DNA of 64,000 nucleotides from Aureispira sp. CCB-E (GTDB taxonomy: Bacteria > Bacteroidota > Bacteroidia > Chitinophagales > Saprospiraceae): assembly GCF_031326345.1 (NCBI RefSeq), contig NZ_CP133671.1:930001-994000 (forward strand), given 5' to 3'. The stretch's first letter is position 1. The number at the start of each line of letters is the position of its first letter. Of this stretch, positions 46,794 through 55,839 are shown one piece after another. Position numbers and translations under genes: made by a program. The notes beneath the pieces were generated by a model that was not told where the DNA came from, made no database searches, and worked only from the letters and a program-made list of their open reading frames with translations.

Positions 46794-47510
46794 CTAAACA
46801 GCTTGTTCTTCACTAACTCTCAATTGGAAACCATTACCATGAATATTGATGATCTCAATCTTATCATCTTGTTTTAAATACTTGCGAAGTTTGGTAACAA
46901 ATACATCCATACTACGTGCTGTAAAGTAATTGTCTTCTCCCCAAATTTCTTTCAAGGCAATACTTCTTGGTAAAATATCGTTCATATAAAGACAAAACAT
47001 ACGCAATAACTCTGATTCTTTTGGTGAAAGCTTGTCTTTAGTCTCATTATTATCATAAGTAAGAATACGTAATGGATAATTAAAATGATATTTACCAATG
47101 TTAAATTCTTTGGCTTCTTGTTTTTTTCGTTCGGGTTTTTGGCTTCTTTTAAGAATTGCTTGAATACGATACAACAATTCTTCGGGGGCAAATGGTTTGG
47201 GTATATAATCATCAGCTCCAGCTTGGAAGCCTTTGATAATATCGTCCTTCATTGTTTTAGCAGTTAAGAAAATAATCGGCACTGCTTGATCGATTTCACG
47301 TACATCTTTGGCTAGAGTAATACCATCTTTTTTCGGCATCATCACATCAAAAATACATAAATCAAAGGTGTCTTTTTGGAATCGGTTTAAACCTGCTTCT
47401 CCATCCATTTCTAGAATAACATCATAGTCGTTCATTTCTAAATAAGAACAAAGCACATCTCCAAAATTCTTGTCATCTTCTACTAATAGAATTTTACCTT
47501 TTGTGTCCAT
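46794..47510 (-). CDS. OmpR-family response regulator
   Basis: A 238-residue two-component regulator. The receiver domain spans 1-120: acidic cluster EDD at 11-13, phosphorylated Asp55 in CIFDVMMPKKDG, Thr83 in FLTAKT and Lys105 in YIPKPFAP. The winged-helix DNA-binding domain covers about 135-232, with KLSPKESELLRMFCLY and the recognition region ARSMDVFVTKLRKYL. All phosphorelay residues are intact. No histidine kinase is adjacent, so its partner is elsewhere. The overall form is like RprY and related Bacteroidota regulators. Its terminator is shared with the convergent secreted protein gene. Targets are unknown. Confidence 0.93.
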   Translation of the reverse strand: MDTKGKILLVEDDKNFGDVLCSYLEMNDYDVILEMDGEAGLNRFQKDTFDLCIFDVMMPKKDGITLAKDVREIDQAVPIIFLTAKTMKDDIIKGFQAGADDYIPKPFAPEELLYRIQAILKRSQKPERKKQEAKEFNIGKYHFNYPLRILTYDNNETKDKLSPKESELLRMFCLYMNDILPRSIALKEIWGEDNYFTARSMDVFVTKLRKYLKQDDKIEIINIHGNGFQLRVSEEQAV

Positions 47511-47812
47511 AATACATTTATGTTTTTATTGCGAGTAGTAATGTTTCTTAAATTATAATATATGGGATTCTAAGTACTCTACAAAAAGAGTGCGAGTTCT
47601 GTGTTTTGACAAAAAAAAATGCATTTCTTAGGATTTTGTTAAGACTATTTTTGAAAAAAAGCCTTAAAAACGCTTTTCACTAGCAAAATATTGTCTTTAT
47701 TTTGAAAAAAAATAATTGGGTTTCAAAATTCATCTATAGCAATAGGTACAAAAGTTATTAACTTTCATGTATTTTTGGCTGTAATTAATTATCATAAATA
47801 AGGTATCTAAGA
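47511..47812. other. Intergenic region between divergent genes
   Basis: 302 AT-rich bases holding the promoters of the response regulator (minus) and thioesterase (plus). Only the latter's -7 box is evident. No gene or RNA seen. Confidence 0.5.
47770..47777 (+). promoter_or_regulatory. Bacteroidota -7 promoter box for the thioesterase gene
   Basis: TATTTTTG matches TAnnTTTG and lies 35 bases before the ATG at 47813. Confidence 0.55.
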
Positions 47813-48241
47813 ATGAGAGCAAAGCTAAAAGATTGCAAACAGTATGTTTTTACAACTAGTGTAAGGGTTCGTATTACTGATTTGAATTATGGAGGGCATG
47901 TTGGGAATGAAATGATGTTAATTTTTGCTCAACAGGCAAGAGTTGATCTCCTAAAAAGTTGGGGATATGGAGAACTGACCTTAGCTGGCAAGGGAATTAT
48001 TATGACAGATGCTGTTGTTTTGTACAAGTCAGAGTCGCATGAGGGAGATGAATTAAAAATTGAAATTGGTATTGATGACTTAACTAGTATTGGTTTTGAT
48101 TTGTACTATAAAATTACGAATGCTCAAACGAACAGAGAGGTTGCTCGCGTTAAAACAGGTATTTTATGTTTTGATTATGGCGAAAAGAAAATTGCAAGTC
48201 TTCCTCAAGAAGTTGTAGCTAAAATCAATGCATTATTATGA
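47813..48241 (+). CDS. Acyl-CoA thioesterase-like hotdog protein
   Basis: A 142-residue single hotdog domain of the 4-hydroxybenzoyl-CoA thioesterase type, which cleaves acyl-CoA or acyl-ACP thioesters. The key motif RITDLNYGGHVGNEMM near 19-34 corresponds to the family's R-x-x-D-x-D-x-x-G-H-x-N-N, with the active-site Asp at 22 and the His at 28; the usual second Asp is Asn24 here. The remaining strands (DAVVLYKSESHEGDELKIE, DLYYKITN, VKTGILCFDY) match the fold. Its last four bases ATGA contain the start of the metallopeptidase gene, so the two are translationally coupled. Substrate unknown. Confidence 0.82.
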   Translation: MRAKLKDCKQYVFTTSVRVRITDLNYGGHVGNEMMLIFAQQARVDLLKSWGYGELTLAGKGIIMTDAVVLYKSESHEGDELKIEIGIDDLTSIGFDLYYKITNAQTNREVARVKTGILCFDYGEKKIASLPQEVVAKINALL

Positions 48242-48972
48242 TCAAAAAATTGGAACCGAACCAAAAGGTATTGATGCATCCCGAAGTAGGGAAAGTTATT
48301 CTTAAAAAAAATCCTCGTTCCAAACGCGTTACATTAAAAGTAAAAGTCGATGGCTCAATCATCGTAACACTACCTCAATCCTTACCGTACAAAAAGGCAG
48401 AACCTATTTTGCATCAAAACATTGCTTGGGTCAAAGTTCAATTGAAAAAAGTCAAGGAAAGCCAAAAAAAGAAGTTATTGTCTTTTGATAGCAGGTTTCA
48501 AGTTCGCACAAAAGTACTTCGCATTCTACCTCACGACCAAACAACCATGGTGGCGAAAGGTAGGGAGGATAAAATTGATTTATTAGTGCCTAAAACGTGG
48601 AAGATTGCTTCATCAGAAGTTCAAGAACAACTTCAAGAAGCTATGATAGAAATTTTGAGACAAGAAGCGAAATATTACTTGCCCAATAGGACTAGAACCT
48701 TGGCAACGCAAAAGGGAATTGCCATCAATACGATCCGAATAAAAAATGTCAAGACGAGATGGGGGAGTTGTTCTTCTAAAAGTAACATCAATTTGTCTTT
48801 GTATCTAATGCTGCTGCCCGACAGCTTGATAGACTACGTTATTTTGCATGAATTGGCGCACATAAAACACCAAAATCACAGCGCGGCATTTTGGAGTCAT
48901 TTAGAGAATTTATTGCCAGGAGCCAAGCAGTTGGATAAAAAACTCAATGGTTACCGTATCCCATTTTTATAA
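48238..48972 (+). CDS. YgjP/DUF45-family zinc metallopeptidase-like protein
   Basis: A 244-residue protein of the YgjP-like metal-dependent hydrolase family (DUF45, related to SprT and WLM peptidases). The zinc site is HELAH at 204-208 with Glu205 as base, and the third ligand is His214 in HQNHSAAFW. The family motif TRWGSCSSKSNINLSLYLMLLP, partly seen near 178-197, is intact. The N-terminal 100 residues have beta-rich sequence with many Lys residues. The gene overlaps the thioesterase by 4 bases. At its far end it overlaps the convergent oxidoreductase gene by 6 bases. Biochemical role of the family is poorly known. Confidence 0.88.
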   Translation: MIKKLEPNQKVLMHPEVGKVILKKNPRSKRVTLKVKVDGSIIVTLPQSLPYKKAEPILHQNIAWVKVQLKKVKESQKKKLLSFDSRFQVRTKVLRILPHDQTTMVAKGREDKIDLLVPKTWKIASSEVQEQLQEAMIEILRQEAKYYLPNRTRTLATQKGIAINTIRIKNVKTRWGSCSSKSNINLSLYLMLLPDSLIDYVILHELAHIKHQNHSAAFWSHLENLLPGAKQLDKKLNGYRIPFL

Positions 48973-50103
48973 AGCCAATAATTCGGCACCTTCTTCGCCA
49001 ATTAAAGAACCAATCGCAATGCCCATACCACCCATTCTTACGGCAACAACAACATTTTTGCTAATAGTTTGAACCAAAGGTTTTTTTGCAGCACCAATTC
49101 CCATAATACCACTCCACCAATAGTCTATTTCTACTGGGTGGTGAGGGAGTATGGTGTGTTTGAGAAAGTTGGTTAAATAATCTTGGATGGTTTCCGAAAA
49201 ACCAAATTCAGCGGTTGTCTCTCCTGTTAAGTCTAAGTGTCTTGCGCCACCCAATAAAATTCTATTGTCAATATTTCTAAAATAGACATACCCTTTGTGG
49301 TAGTGAAAACATCCTTTAATCGAAAGTTGAGGAATGGGTTTGGTTATCAAGACTTGATTGCGAGCGGGGAATACTTCTAGTTGAGGGAATAATTTGTTGG
49401 CAAAACCGTTGGTGGCAACTAAAACCTTTTTTGCAATAATAGACCAAGAGTTTTGGGTGATTACTTCAACTTGATTGCCATTGTCTTGTATAGCCTGAAC
49501 GGTTACGCCATTTAGAATCGTAATGTTTTGTTGTTGTGCCAATTTTAGTAAATTATGCATCATTTTCCCTGTGTGTATTTGTCCTTCGGCTTTATTCCAG
49601 ATAAGTTGTTGAACACCCCCAAATTGAAAGGTATCAATAGCTTGATTAGCAATACTAAATGTATTGTCTAGACCTACAATGTCTCTTAGTTTTTGATTGA
49701 GTGCAGCTATATTGGAACAACATTGTTGGAAGAGTTCTTGATCAGATGCTTTGAAAATCTCATAATTCCCATGCTGAAAATAGTGCATATTTTGAACACC
49801 AATTCGCTGTTGTAGCCGTTGCAAACCTAACCATCGTTTTTCTAAGATTCCAAAGACAGTGTCTTCGTCTTGGTCTTCCAAATCATCTAAGAGTTCAGAC
49901 ACAGAGCCAAAACAAGAAAATCCCGCATTTTTGGTGCTAGCACCAGAAGGAAATGTTCCTTTTTCTACGACAACAATATTGAGGTTAGAAGCTTTTTCTT
50001 TTAGGTGCAAAGCGGCACTTAAACCAACAATACCACTGCCAACAATGACCACATCTACATTTTTTAGAAAGGTCTCTCTTTCCCAGTAACTTAAGTTTGT
50101 CAT
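48967..50103 (-). CDS. FAD-dependent amino-acid-oxidase-type oxidoreductase (DAO family)
   Basis: A 378-residue flavoenzyme. The FAD-binding motif is VVIVGSGIVGLSAALHL at about 18-34 (GxGxxG). The DAO-type features STKNAGFSCFGS near 56-67 and, near the C-terminus, YWWSGIMGIG and VVVAVRMGGMGIAIGS fit enzymes that oxidise amines or amino acids (glycine oxidase, gamma-glutamylputrescine oxidase). No signal peptide. It is the last gene of a minus-strand run with the Tim44-like and TPM genes; the gap to the Tim44-like gene is 23 bases. The end overlaps the end of the convergent YgjP-like gene by 6 bases. Substrate unknown; the two neighbours give no hint. Confidence 0.82.
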   Translation of the reverse strand: MTNLSYWERETFLKNVDVVIVGSGIVGLSAALHLKEKASNLNIVVVEKGTFPSGASTKNAGFSCFGSVSELLDDLEDQDEDTVFGILEKRWLGLQRLQQRIGVQNMHYFQHGNYEIFKASDQELFQQCCSNIAALNQKLRDIVGLDNTFSIANQAIDTFQFGGVQQLIWNKAEGQIHTGKMMHNLLKLAQQQNITILNGVTVQAIQDNGNQVEVITQNSWSIIAKKVLVATNGFANKLFPQLEVFPARNQVLITKPIPQLSIKGCFHYHKGYVYFRNIDNRILLGGARHLDLTGETTAEFGFSETIQDYLTNFLKHTILPHHPVEIDYWWSGIMGIGAAKKPLVQTISKNVVVAVRMGGMGIAIGSLIGEEGAELLAL

Positions 50104-50126
50104 TTTGTTGTTTTTTATTCTTTAGG

Positions 50127-51677
50127 TTACCCTTGATAAGCCTCGTCTTGTGCAATATTACTTAGTACCCAAGAAAAATCACCTTGATTGGTCTTGGTGC
50201 CACAATAGCCGCAAACAGAAGTGTCGCTCATTTTATCAGCAGGAGCGCCACAGTTGGGGCATTGGGCAGTATCAAATTCACTCTCTGGTTTTTCGACCCC
50301 TATTTTTCGAATAAATGTCCAGTATTCGGTAAATCTTCGGGGCGTTCGTTTGTTTCCTCCAATTAAACGACCATTTTTATCTTCTGTATAATCAATGGCT
50401 GCCGCAAAAATACGAACGGTAATAGATTCGTAATTATTATCTATGGTGATTCGGGCAGGTTCGATATGTTCTAAGGTGATATTTTCTAAACGATTGAAGT
50501 AATTTTTTTCTTGATAGAGATGAATCCAAAAAGCATTTGCCTCGTAAAGACGATCGCTTAACAAATGGCGCACCGATTTCCAGTTGTCACGCTCTGACCA
50601 AGCTTGATACATAGTTTGGAAAGTGGCTTCTACCACATTCTCCATAAATGATTCCCAGTAAGCAGCAGGGTTTTGTAGATGATGTAAAGCGATAAAACGA
50701 GCCCCCTTTTCTTTTAAATATGGATCGATAATAGTGGGGGCATTATTACCAACTTCGGGAGCATAGGTACCTAAGGTCTCTGCTCTATAATGTTGATGCT
50801 CTTGGACAACAATTTTATCTAACATCCAATTCATTTCCCCAGCTTCTATCAAGGTATTACAATTACCACAAACACCTGCATCGTTGAAGTCGTTAGGAGC
50901 GCCACAATTAGGACAAGCCAAATCTCGTAAACCTTCTGGGCTAGTAGATACTGTCTCTATATTTCGGACTAGAACCCAACGTTCCTTTAAAATATGTCGG
51001 TAGTTCTTTTCATTATAAAGAGTAGAATAATTAGACTGAAAATCTACCACAATTTTGATTTGCTCGCTTGTTGTGATAATATCTGAGATTTGAATATTGG
51101 CAACAACAACTTCTGTTCGAGGACTTGTCTTCGCCATGTCCGAACGCATGAATAATTTGATATTCTCAGAGAGAAAAGGCTGTACGCTACGACTATTTTT
51201 GGTATTAATGCTGCTGTAGAATTTATGATAAAGCGAATGAGCAAAATCTAAAAATAGAATCTCAGAAAAGGCAGGATCTTTGCGAATTAAAGCATCAATT
51301 TTTTGTTGTTTGGCTTGGTTTGCCATTTGATTCTGTTGGAAACGATAAGCATCCATTCCAGAGCTTTGTATATAGTTGTCTACTTGTTTGTCTCCTCCTT
51401 GATGGTTGAGGTGATACCAAATAACGGCAATAATAATACTAATAATCAATGCTATTTGTAAAAAAGGAGGCAATAGAAAGAAAAGACGAAATAGCATTTC
51501 AAATACGATGATGCCTCCACCATTACCTCCATTTCCACCACTAGAGCCACCACTGTAAGAATGTCCGCCACCTGGTCGAGCATAGGCTACCTCTGGAAAT
51601 AAAAATAAAATACCAATGCAAAACAATAGTGTTAATGCAATCAAGTATTTAAAAGAAAAAAATTTAGCAAAGCGCAT
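50127..51677 (-). CDS. Tim44-like membrane protein with two zinc ribbons
   Basis: A 516-residue protein. A signal-like segment ends near 33 (VAYARP), a Gly/Ser-rich stretch follows (34-53), and a transmembrane segment lies at about 58-86. Two Tim44-like domains come next, at about 118-245 (SEILFLDFAHSLYHKFYSS) and about 345-460. Each is followed by a zinc ribbon: CPNCGAPNDFNDAGVCGNC near 254-272 and CPNCGAPADKMSDTSVCGYC near 471-490. The tandem Tim44-plus-ribbon layout looks like an internal duplication. Proteins of this kind are seen next to TPM-domain genes in many bacteria, as here (11 bases from the upstream gene). Role unknown; membrane protein quality control has been suggested for Tim44-like proteins. 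Confidence 0.8.
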   Translation of the reverse strand: MRFAKFFSFKYLIALTLLFCIGILFLFPEVAYARPGGGHSYSGGSSGGNGGNGGGIIVFEMLFRLFFLLPPFLQIALIISIIIAVIWYHLNHQGGDKQVDNYIQSSGMDAYRFQQNQMANQAKQQKIDALIRKDPAFSEILFLDFAHSLYHKFYSSINTKNSRSVQPFLSENIKLFMRSDMAKTSPRTEVVVANIQISDIITTSEQIKIVVDFQSNYSTLYNEKNYRHILKERWVLVRNIETVSTSPEGLRDLACPNCGAPNDFNDAGVCGNCNTLIEAGEMNWMLDKIVVQEHQHYRAETLGTYAPEVGNNAPTIIDPYLKEKGARFIALHHLQNPAAYWESFMENVVEATFQTMYQAWSERDNWKSVRHLLSDRLYEANAFWIHLYQEKNYFNRLENITLEHIEPARITIDNNYESITVRIFAAAIDYTEDKNGRLIGGNKRTPRRFTEYWTFIRKIGVEKPESEFDTAQCPNCGAPADKMSDTSVCGYCGTKTNQGDFSWVLSNIAQDEAYQG

Positions 51678-51688
51678 GAAATCTTGGT

Positions 51689-52315
51689 TTAAAGTTCTAC
51701 GTGTAGGTGGTTAGGAAGTTCATTAATGTCATTAGGCTGTACTGGCAGGTGTTCTTCAAAGATTGGGATACTAGCTCTAATTTTTGCCAAAAGTGCTTGT
51801 GGAGGCTCGGGAGCATTGAAAACTTCATTAAATTGGAATTGGAGCTTATCCAATTCATCAATTGTTAGTTCAATATCAACACCAATATCCCACAGCAATA
51901 CTGCTTGACGTTCGAATGTAGAAATGAATAGAAGGACACCCGTGTGTTGCGATGTTCTATGAATGTGTGCTTTTTGAAAGATGGCTCTAGCCATAATTTC
52001 GGCTTGACGACGCATCCGTTTTTTATGAATTAAAGCATGTTTGAGCTTTGGGAACCATTTGATAATCCCAATGCCTAGAGAAAAGAATAGAAGTGTTCCA
52101 AACAAGATGGCATAAATGTGGATGATCGTAGGGATCATAAATTTGACAACCAAAGCCAAGAACGCTAAAAAAATGCCGCCCCAAAGCTCAATATCTCTAT
52201 AATTGTCGCATTCTGGATAAATGACCGTGACCAATTCAACACTACTTTTGGACTCTAGGGCTTGAATGGCAGCATCTAGTTCTTCTTGATATTCGGGAGT
52301 AAAAAAAGTATTCAT
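51689..52315 (-). CDS. TPM-domain membrane protein
   Basis: A 208-residue protein with a TPM domain (TLP18.3/Psb32/MOLO-1 type) split around membrane segments. The N-terminal part (1-40) contains LDAAIQALESKSSVELVTVI. Two hydrophobic segments lie at about 47-65 and 67-90. The TPM remainder (110-200) includes RTSQHTGVLLFISTFERQAV and LLWDIGVDIEL. No catalytic acid cluster clear enough to claim phosphatase activity is visible. The gene begins the run with the Tim44-like gene 11 bases downstream, a pairing common in other genomes, and both are likely to act together at the membrane. Function unknown. Confidence 0.78.
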   Translation of the reverse strand: MNTFFTPEYQEELDAAIQALESKSSVELVTVIYPECDNYRDIELWGGIFLAFLALVVKFMIPTIIHIYAILFGTLLFFSLGIGIIKWFPKLKHALIHKKRMRRQAEIMARAIFQKAHIHRTSQHTGVLLFISTFERQAVLLWDIGVDIELTIDELDKLQFQFNEVFNAPEPPQALLAKIRASIPIFEEHLPVQPNDINELPNHLHVEL

Positions 52316-52360
52316 ACGAAGTGAATATATGTGTAAAAATTATAGATTGATTGGCTAGCC

Positions 52361-52480
52361 CAATAGTTCGTTGAAACCACGCAGTAGCAGCGAACCAAGC
52401 TATGCGAGCTCACGACCGTAGGTAGTAACAAAGCGAACTAATAAACGACCACGAAGTAGCAGCGTAGCTAACTACTACTA
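52361..52480. repeat. Dispersed intergenic repeat, copy B
   Basis: Bases 52361-52394 are identical to 8239-8272; CTCACGACCG recurs at 52409-52418. It lacks the AT-rich middle of copy A and instead ends with a second GAAGTAGCAGCG block near 52453. It lies between the cystathionine synthase stop and the TPM gene start, overlapping the last bases of the former. Confidence 0.7.
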
Positions 52481-53617
52481 GCCCAGAGCCTGCTTTAAAT
52501 CAGTAACTAAGTCATCAATATCTTCTATTCCAATACTCAATCGAATTAAGGAATCTGTTAAGCCCACTTTTAACCGTTCTTCACGAGGAATAGAGGCATG
52601 GGTCATAGACGCAGGGTGCCCAATTAGAGACTCGACACCTCCCAAGGATTCTGCACAGGTGAAGTAATGCGTGCTTCCTAAGACTCTAGCAGCAGCCTCA
52701 AATGTGTCCTCTTTTAAAGAGAACGAAACCATACCACCAAAATCACGCATTTGACGTTTGGCGATGGCATGTCCTTTGTGAGATTCAAATCCAGGATAGT
52801 ATACTTGATCTACTTTAGGATGTTCTTTTAGAAAGTTAGCAATAGTACGAGCGTTATCACAAGCCCGTTGCACACGCAAATGCAACGTTTTGATTCCTCT
52901 CAACAATAAAAAGCAATCCTGAGGTCCTGGAACGGCACCTGCTGCATTTTGTAAGAAGAATAATTCTTGAGCGAAGGTTTCATCTTTACAAACCAAAGCA
53001 CCATGAACGACATCAGAATGACCACCAAGGTATTTGGTAGCCGAATGCATGACGACATCTGCTCCCAAGTCTATTGGTGTTTGCAAATAAGGAGAGGCAA
53101 ATGTATTGTCTACACAAGTACGAATGCCATGTTGTTGAGCAATCGCACAAACAGCTTCAATATCAATGATGTTTAGCATTGGATTGGTTGGGGTTTCGAT
53201 CCAAATCAACTTGGTCTGCTCGTTGATATAGGACTCTATATCATTGGGCTGATCCATGCTAATAAAATGAGTTTTGATGTTAAAACGTCCGAAAATCTTG
53301 GTAAATAAGCGATAGGTGCCACCATACAAGTCATTGGTAGCAATAATTTCGTCACCAGGGTTTAAGGTTTGTAGCATGGCATTGATTGCCGCTAAGCCAC
53401 TACCAAAACAAATTGCTTTTGCCCCATTTTCTAGAGCAGCTAGATTAGCTTCTAAGGCAGATCTTGTGGGGTTTTTGGTGCGAGCATATTCAAACCCTTT
53501 GTGTTTGCCTGGTGATTCTTGGGCGTAGGTAGAGGTTTGATAGATTGGCGTCATAATTGCCCCCGTTGCTGGATCTGGTTTGATTCCTGCATGGATAACT
53601 TTTGTTCCAAATTTCAT
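52478..53617 (-). CDS. metB: Cystathionine gamma-synthase (PLP-dependent trans-sulphuration enzyme)
   Basis: A 379-residue Cys/Met-metabolism PLP enzyme. From the ATG at 53617 it begins MKFGTKVIHAGIKPD, the family's normal start; the frame stays open to 53650 but those 11 residues are extra. PLP is bound at Lys195 in SATKYLGGHSD, with Asp170 in VDNTFASPYLQ holding the ring nitrogen. YARTKNPTR near 44-52 and SLIRLSIGIED near the end are typical. It makes cystathionine from an activated homoserine and cysteine; the same sequence class includes cystathionine gamma-lyase, so the direction is not certain. A strong hairpin lies 40 bases upstream. The upstream gene on the same strand encodes a DUF1015 protein. 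Confidence 0.9.
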   Translation of the reverse strand: MKFGTKVIHAGIKPDPATGAIMTPIYQTSTYAQESPGKHKGFEYARTKNPTRSALEANLAALENGAKAICFGSGLAAINAMLQTLNPGDEIIATNDLYGGTYRLFTKIFGRFNIKTHFISMDQPNDIESYINEQTKLIWIETPTNPMLNIIDIEAVCAIAQQHGIRTCVDNTFASPYLQTPIDLGADVVMHSATKYLGGHSDVVHGALVCKDETFAQELFFLQNAAGAVPGPQDCFLLLRGIKTLHLRVQRACDNARTIANFLKEHPKVDQVYYPGFESHKGHAIAKRQMRDFGGMVSFSLKEDTFEAAARVLGSTHYFTCAESLGGVESLIGHPASMTHASIPREERLKVGLTDSLIRLSIGIEDIDDLVTDLKQALG

Positions 53618-53655
53618 ATTTGATATTGATGTTTTTATATTTTTTAGCACTTAAG

Positions 53656-53698
53656 TACTCTGTACACCAATTAATGAGTGTCATTTGGTATACAGAGT
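53656..53698 (-). promoter_or_regulatory. Hairpin in the leader of metB
   Basis: TACTCTGTA (53656-53664) pairs with TACAGAGTA (53691-53699), continued after one mismatch by ACCA/TGGT. It sits between the DUF1015 gene stop and the metB start, with no T-run beyond it. It could be a weak attenuator or an operator. Confidence 0.5.
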
Positions 53699-53745
53699 AT
53701 AGGTAAATAGACTGCATTAGTCGCCAAGTGCAAAAATTTAATCGG

Positions 53746-54885
53746 CTAATCCTCTGCAACTTCTTTGTACAAATGAGCGATAAACCCATTGCGCATCCTA
53801 GGCTCAATCCAAGTTGATTTAGGAGGAAGAGTATCTTGTTCGTTTGAAATACGAATCAAATCTTCTAAAGCAACGGGATATAAATTAAAGCCAATTTTAG
53901 CTTTACCTTCTCGCACCCTGCGTTCTAAGCTAAACGCACCTTTGGGACCTTCTACATACTTGATATCGGGCTCTGTTCGAACGTCTTCAATTCCTAAAAT
54001 GCCTTCTAGAACATATTTGTTCAAAAAATAAACATCTAATGTTTCTTTTGTTGGGGTACTAGGTTGGGGCCAATATGATTTTTTGAGACGCAGTTTATAC
54101 CACTGCTTGTCTAGGTACATGCCCATTTCATACCTTGCAATTGGAGTGTAGTTCTTTTCGGTGGGTTGAATGCTATAGTAGGTTTCTAATTGAGCAAGAA
54201 AATTTTTTTGAGAAATATTACCTAAGTCAGCAATCACTCGATTGTAGTTGTGAATCTCTATTTCGGAAGCAGGAAAATAAGCGACCAACATAAAGTTAAA
54301 TTGCGTTTTATTGGTCGTCAACTCGTTGGACTCTAGGTATCTTTTGTATAATAACTCTGAAGTCTTGGCTCGATGGTGTCCATCACAAATATAAGATTCG
54401 TGAACATGTTGATCGAAGGCAGAGGTTAGGGCTTCAATTCGGAGTGGATCTTCTATTTGCCAAAAAATATGCTCCTCATCTTGGAATGGAATGTGAAAAG
54501 AAGGAGGAGAGGAGGTGGTAATTCGGTTAATGAGGGCATCAATCTCTAAAACATTAGGGTATGTTAGTAAAATTGGTTTGATCAATGCTTGACGTTCTTC
54601 AAAAAGACGCATCATTTTAGCCTCCTTGGCCGCTAAGGTGTTCTCGTGTTTCTTGATTTCGCCATTGATATAATCCAAAACATTTGTACAAGCTAGCAAT
54701 CCAGTATGACTGCGATGTGGCCGTTTAATACGGTAGATATAGAATGATTTTTTAGAGTTTTGAGTATAAATACCATCGCTTAAATAGAGTGGGAATTTGC
54801 GCTTGGCCGAACCAAAAAAATCATCAAAGGAAATAATATCACTCAGATCTGGTAGTGCTGCTCGGAATGGTGAAATTTTCGCCAT
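53746..54885 (-). CDS. DUF1015 family protein
   Basis: A 379-residue protein of the DUF1015 family, found widely in bacteria and shaped like a soluble two-domain protein. The start AKISPFRAALPDLSD is the family's typical opening. The core motif DGHHRAKTS near 163-171 is conserved, suggesting a metal or phosphate site, and a helical C-terminal part follows. Family members often sit near serine or amino-acid metabolism genes; here metB is 128 bases downstream on the same strand, with a hairpin between them. No enzymatic activity is established that I can cite. Confidence 0.85.
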   Translation of the reverse strand: MAKISPFRAALPDLSDIISFDDFFGSAKRKFPLYLSDGIYTQNSKKSFYIYRIKRPHRSHTGLLACTNVLDYINGEIKKHENTLAAKEAKMMRLFEERQALIKPILLTYPNVLEIDALINRITTSSPPSFHIPFQDEEHIFWQIEDPLRIEALTSAFDQHVHESYICDGHHRAKTSELLYKRYLESNELTTNKTQFNFMLVAYFPASEIEIHNYNRVIADLGNISQKNFLAQLETYYSIQPTEKNYTPIARYEMGMYLDKQWYKLRLKKSYWPQPSTPTKETLDVYFLNKYVLEGILGIEDVRTEPDIKYVEGPKGAFSLERRVREGKAKIGFNLYPVALEDLIRISNEQDTLPPKSTWIEPRMRNGFIAHLYKEVAED

Positions 54886-55839
54886 TGGTTTGTTATTATT
54901 TTAAGTAGTCTTATAAATATGCTTTCTGTTTAATCTTTTACGAATCCACTAAAAAAAACGAATTGTTGGGTAAATTGTAAGTATTCAACGTTTCTTGATA
55001 TAGTGAAGAGATATTCTTACGTCATGAATTGTTCAAATAACCATATGGTTGTAGATTCGAACAAATTTTATAAATAATTGTTAAACTGTAACATCCTTAA
55101 TTCTGTGCTTTAAAAAAGATTATTACTGTTGTTGGTTGATAATTAATTAAATGTGATTATTTTTTTTTGTATTTTATTCCAAAATCAATAAGCAATTATT
55201 TCAAATTATCCACGAATTGATGTATCTATGCCCTATAAAATTTTACTCTATCACACTGACTTGACTCCAAGATAGAGAAATCCCCACAAAATTATTTACA
55301 AGTTGTCTATGGTTTTTATGATCCTTTGTGATAAAATCATGTCGAATCACTCTTAATAAAGGAGATTAGATGCAATGATTTTACAGCCAAAGAAAAGACA
55401 TACACAAAGTACATATTTCATTGCCATAAAAACAACTTATACATTCACATCCCTATTGTCAATTATAACTGTCTTTCTAATTTCAAGTTGAATGCATTTT
55501 GAACTCTTGTGAAATTTTATAGAAGTTAATCCTTTATGGCTTTTTTAGTTTTATAAAAAAATAAAAATAGTCTTGCAAAAGCCTTCACACAAGATAAAGA
55601 ACTTCACTAGAAAAAAGAGTTCTTAGTGTCAATTTCGATAGAATATTCTTTGGCGCACTATTTGTTTTTAACCAGTTATGACTACTAAATAATGCATAGT
55701 AGGTTTATTAGTTTTTAGTACTCTGTGATCACAACCTTTGTTTTTTGTGTTGCTCGCACAAGCTTATTAGGTAAGCTTAGTTTCTAAAAATAAAAACTAA
55801 TAAATAATAGTCCCAAATTTATTGTTATTAAAATGGCTT
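54886..55839. other. Long intergenic region
   Basis: About 950 AT-rich bases between a minus-strand and a plus-strand gene. No coding frame above background, tRNA or repeat copy is clear. Small palindromes occur, such as AAGCTTA/TAAGCTT at 55760-55778. It is the longest empty stretch of the window, apart from its flanking promoters. Confidence 0.5.

Noticed and set aside
53640-53745. SAM riboswitch ahead of metB
   Set aside because: Only one simple hairpin is present; the multi-helix junction and conserved core of SAM riboswitches are not seen.
53490-53807. Minus-strand frame across the metB leader
   Set aside because: It overlaps two conserved genes in another frame and has no plausible start context.
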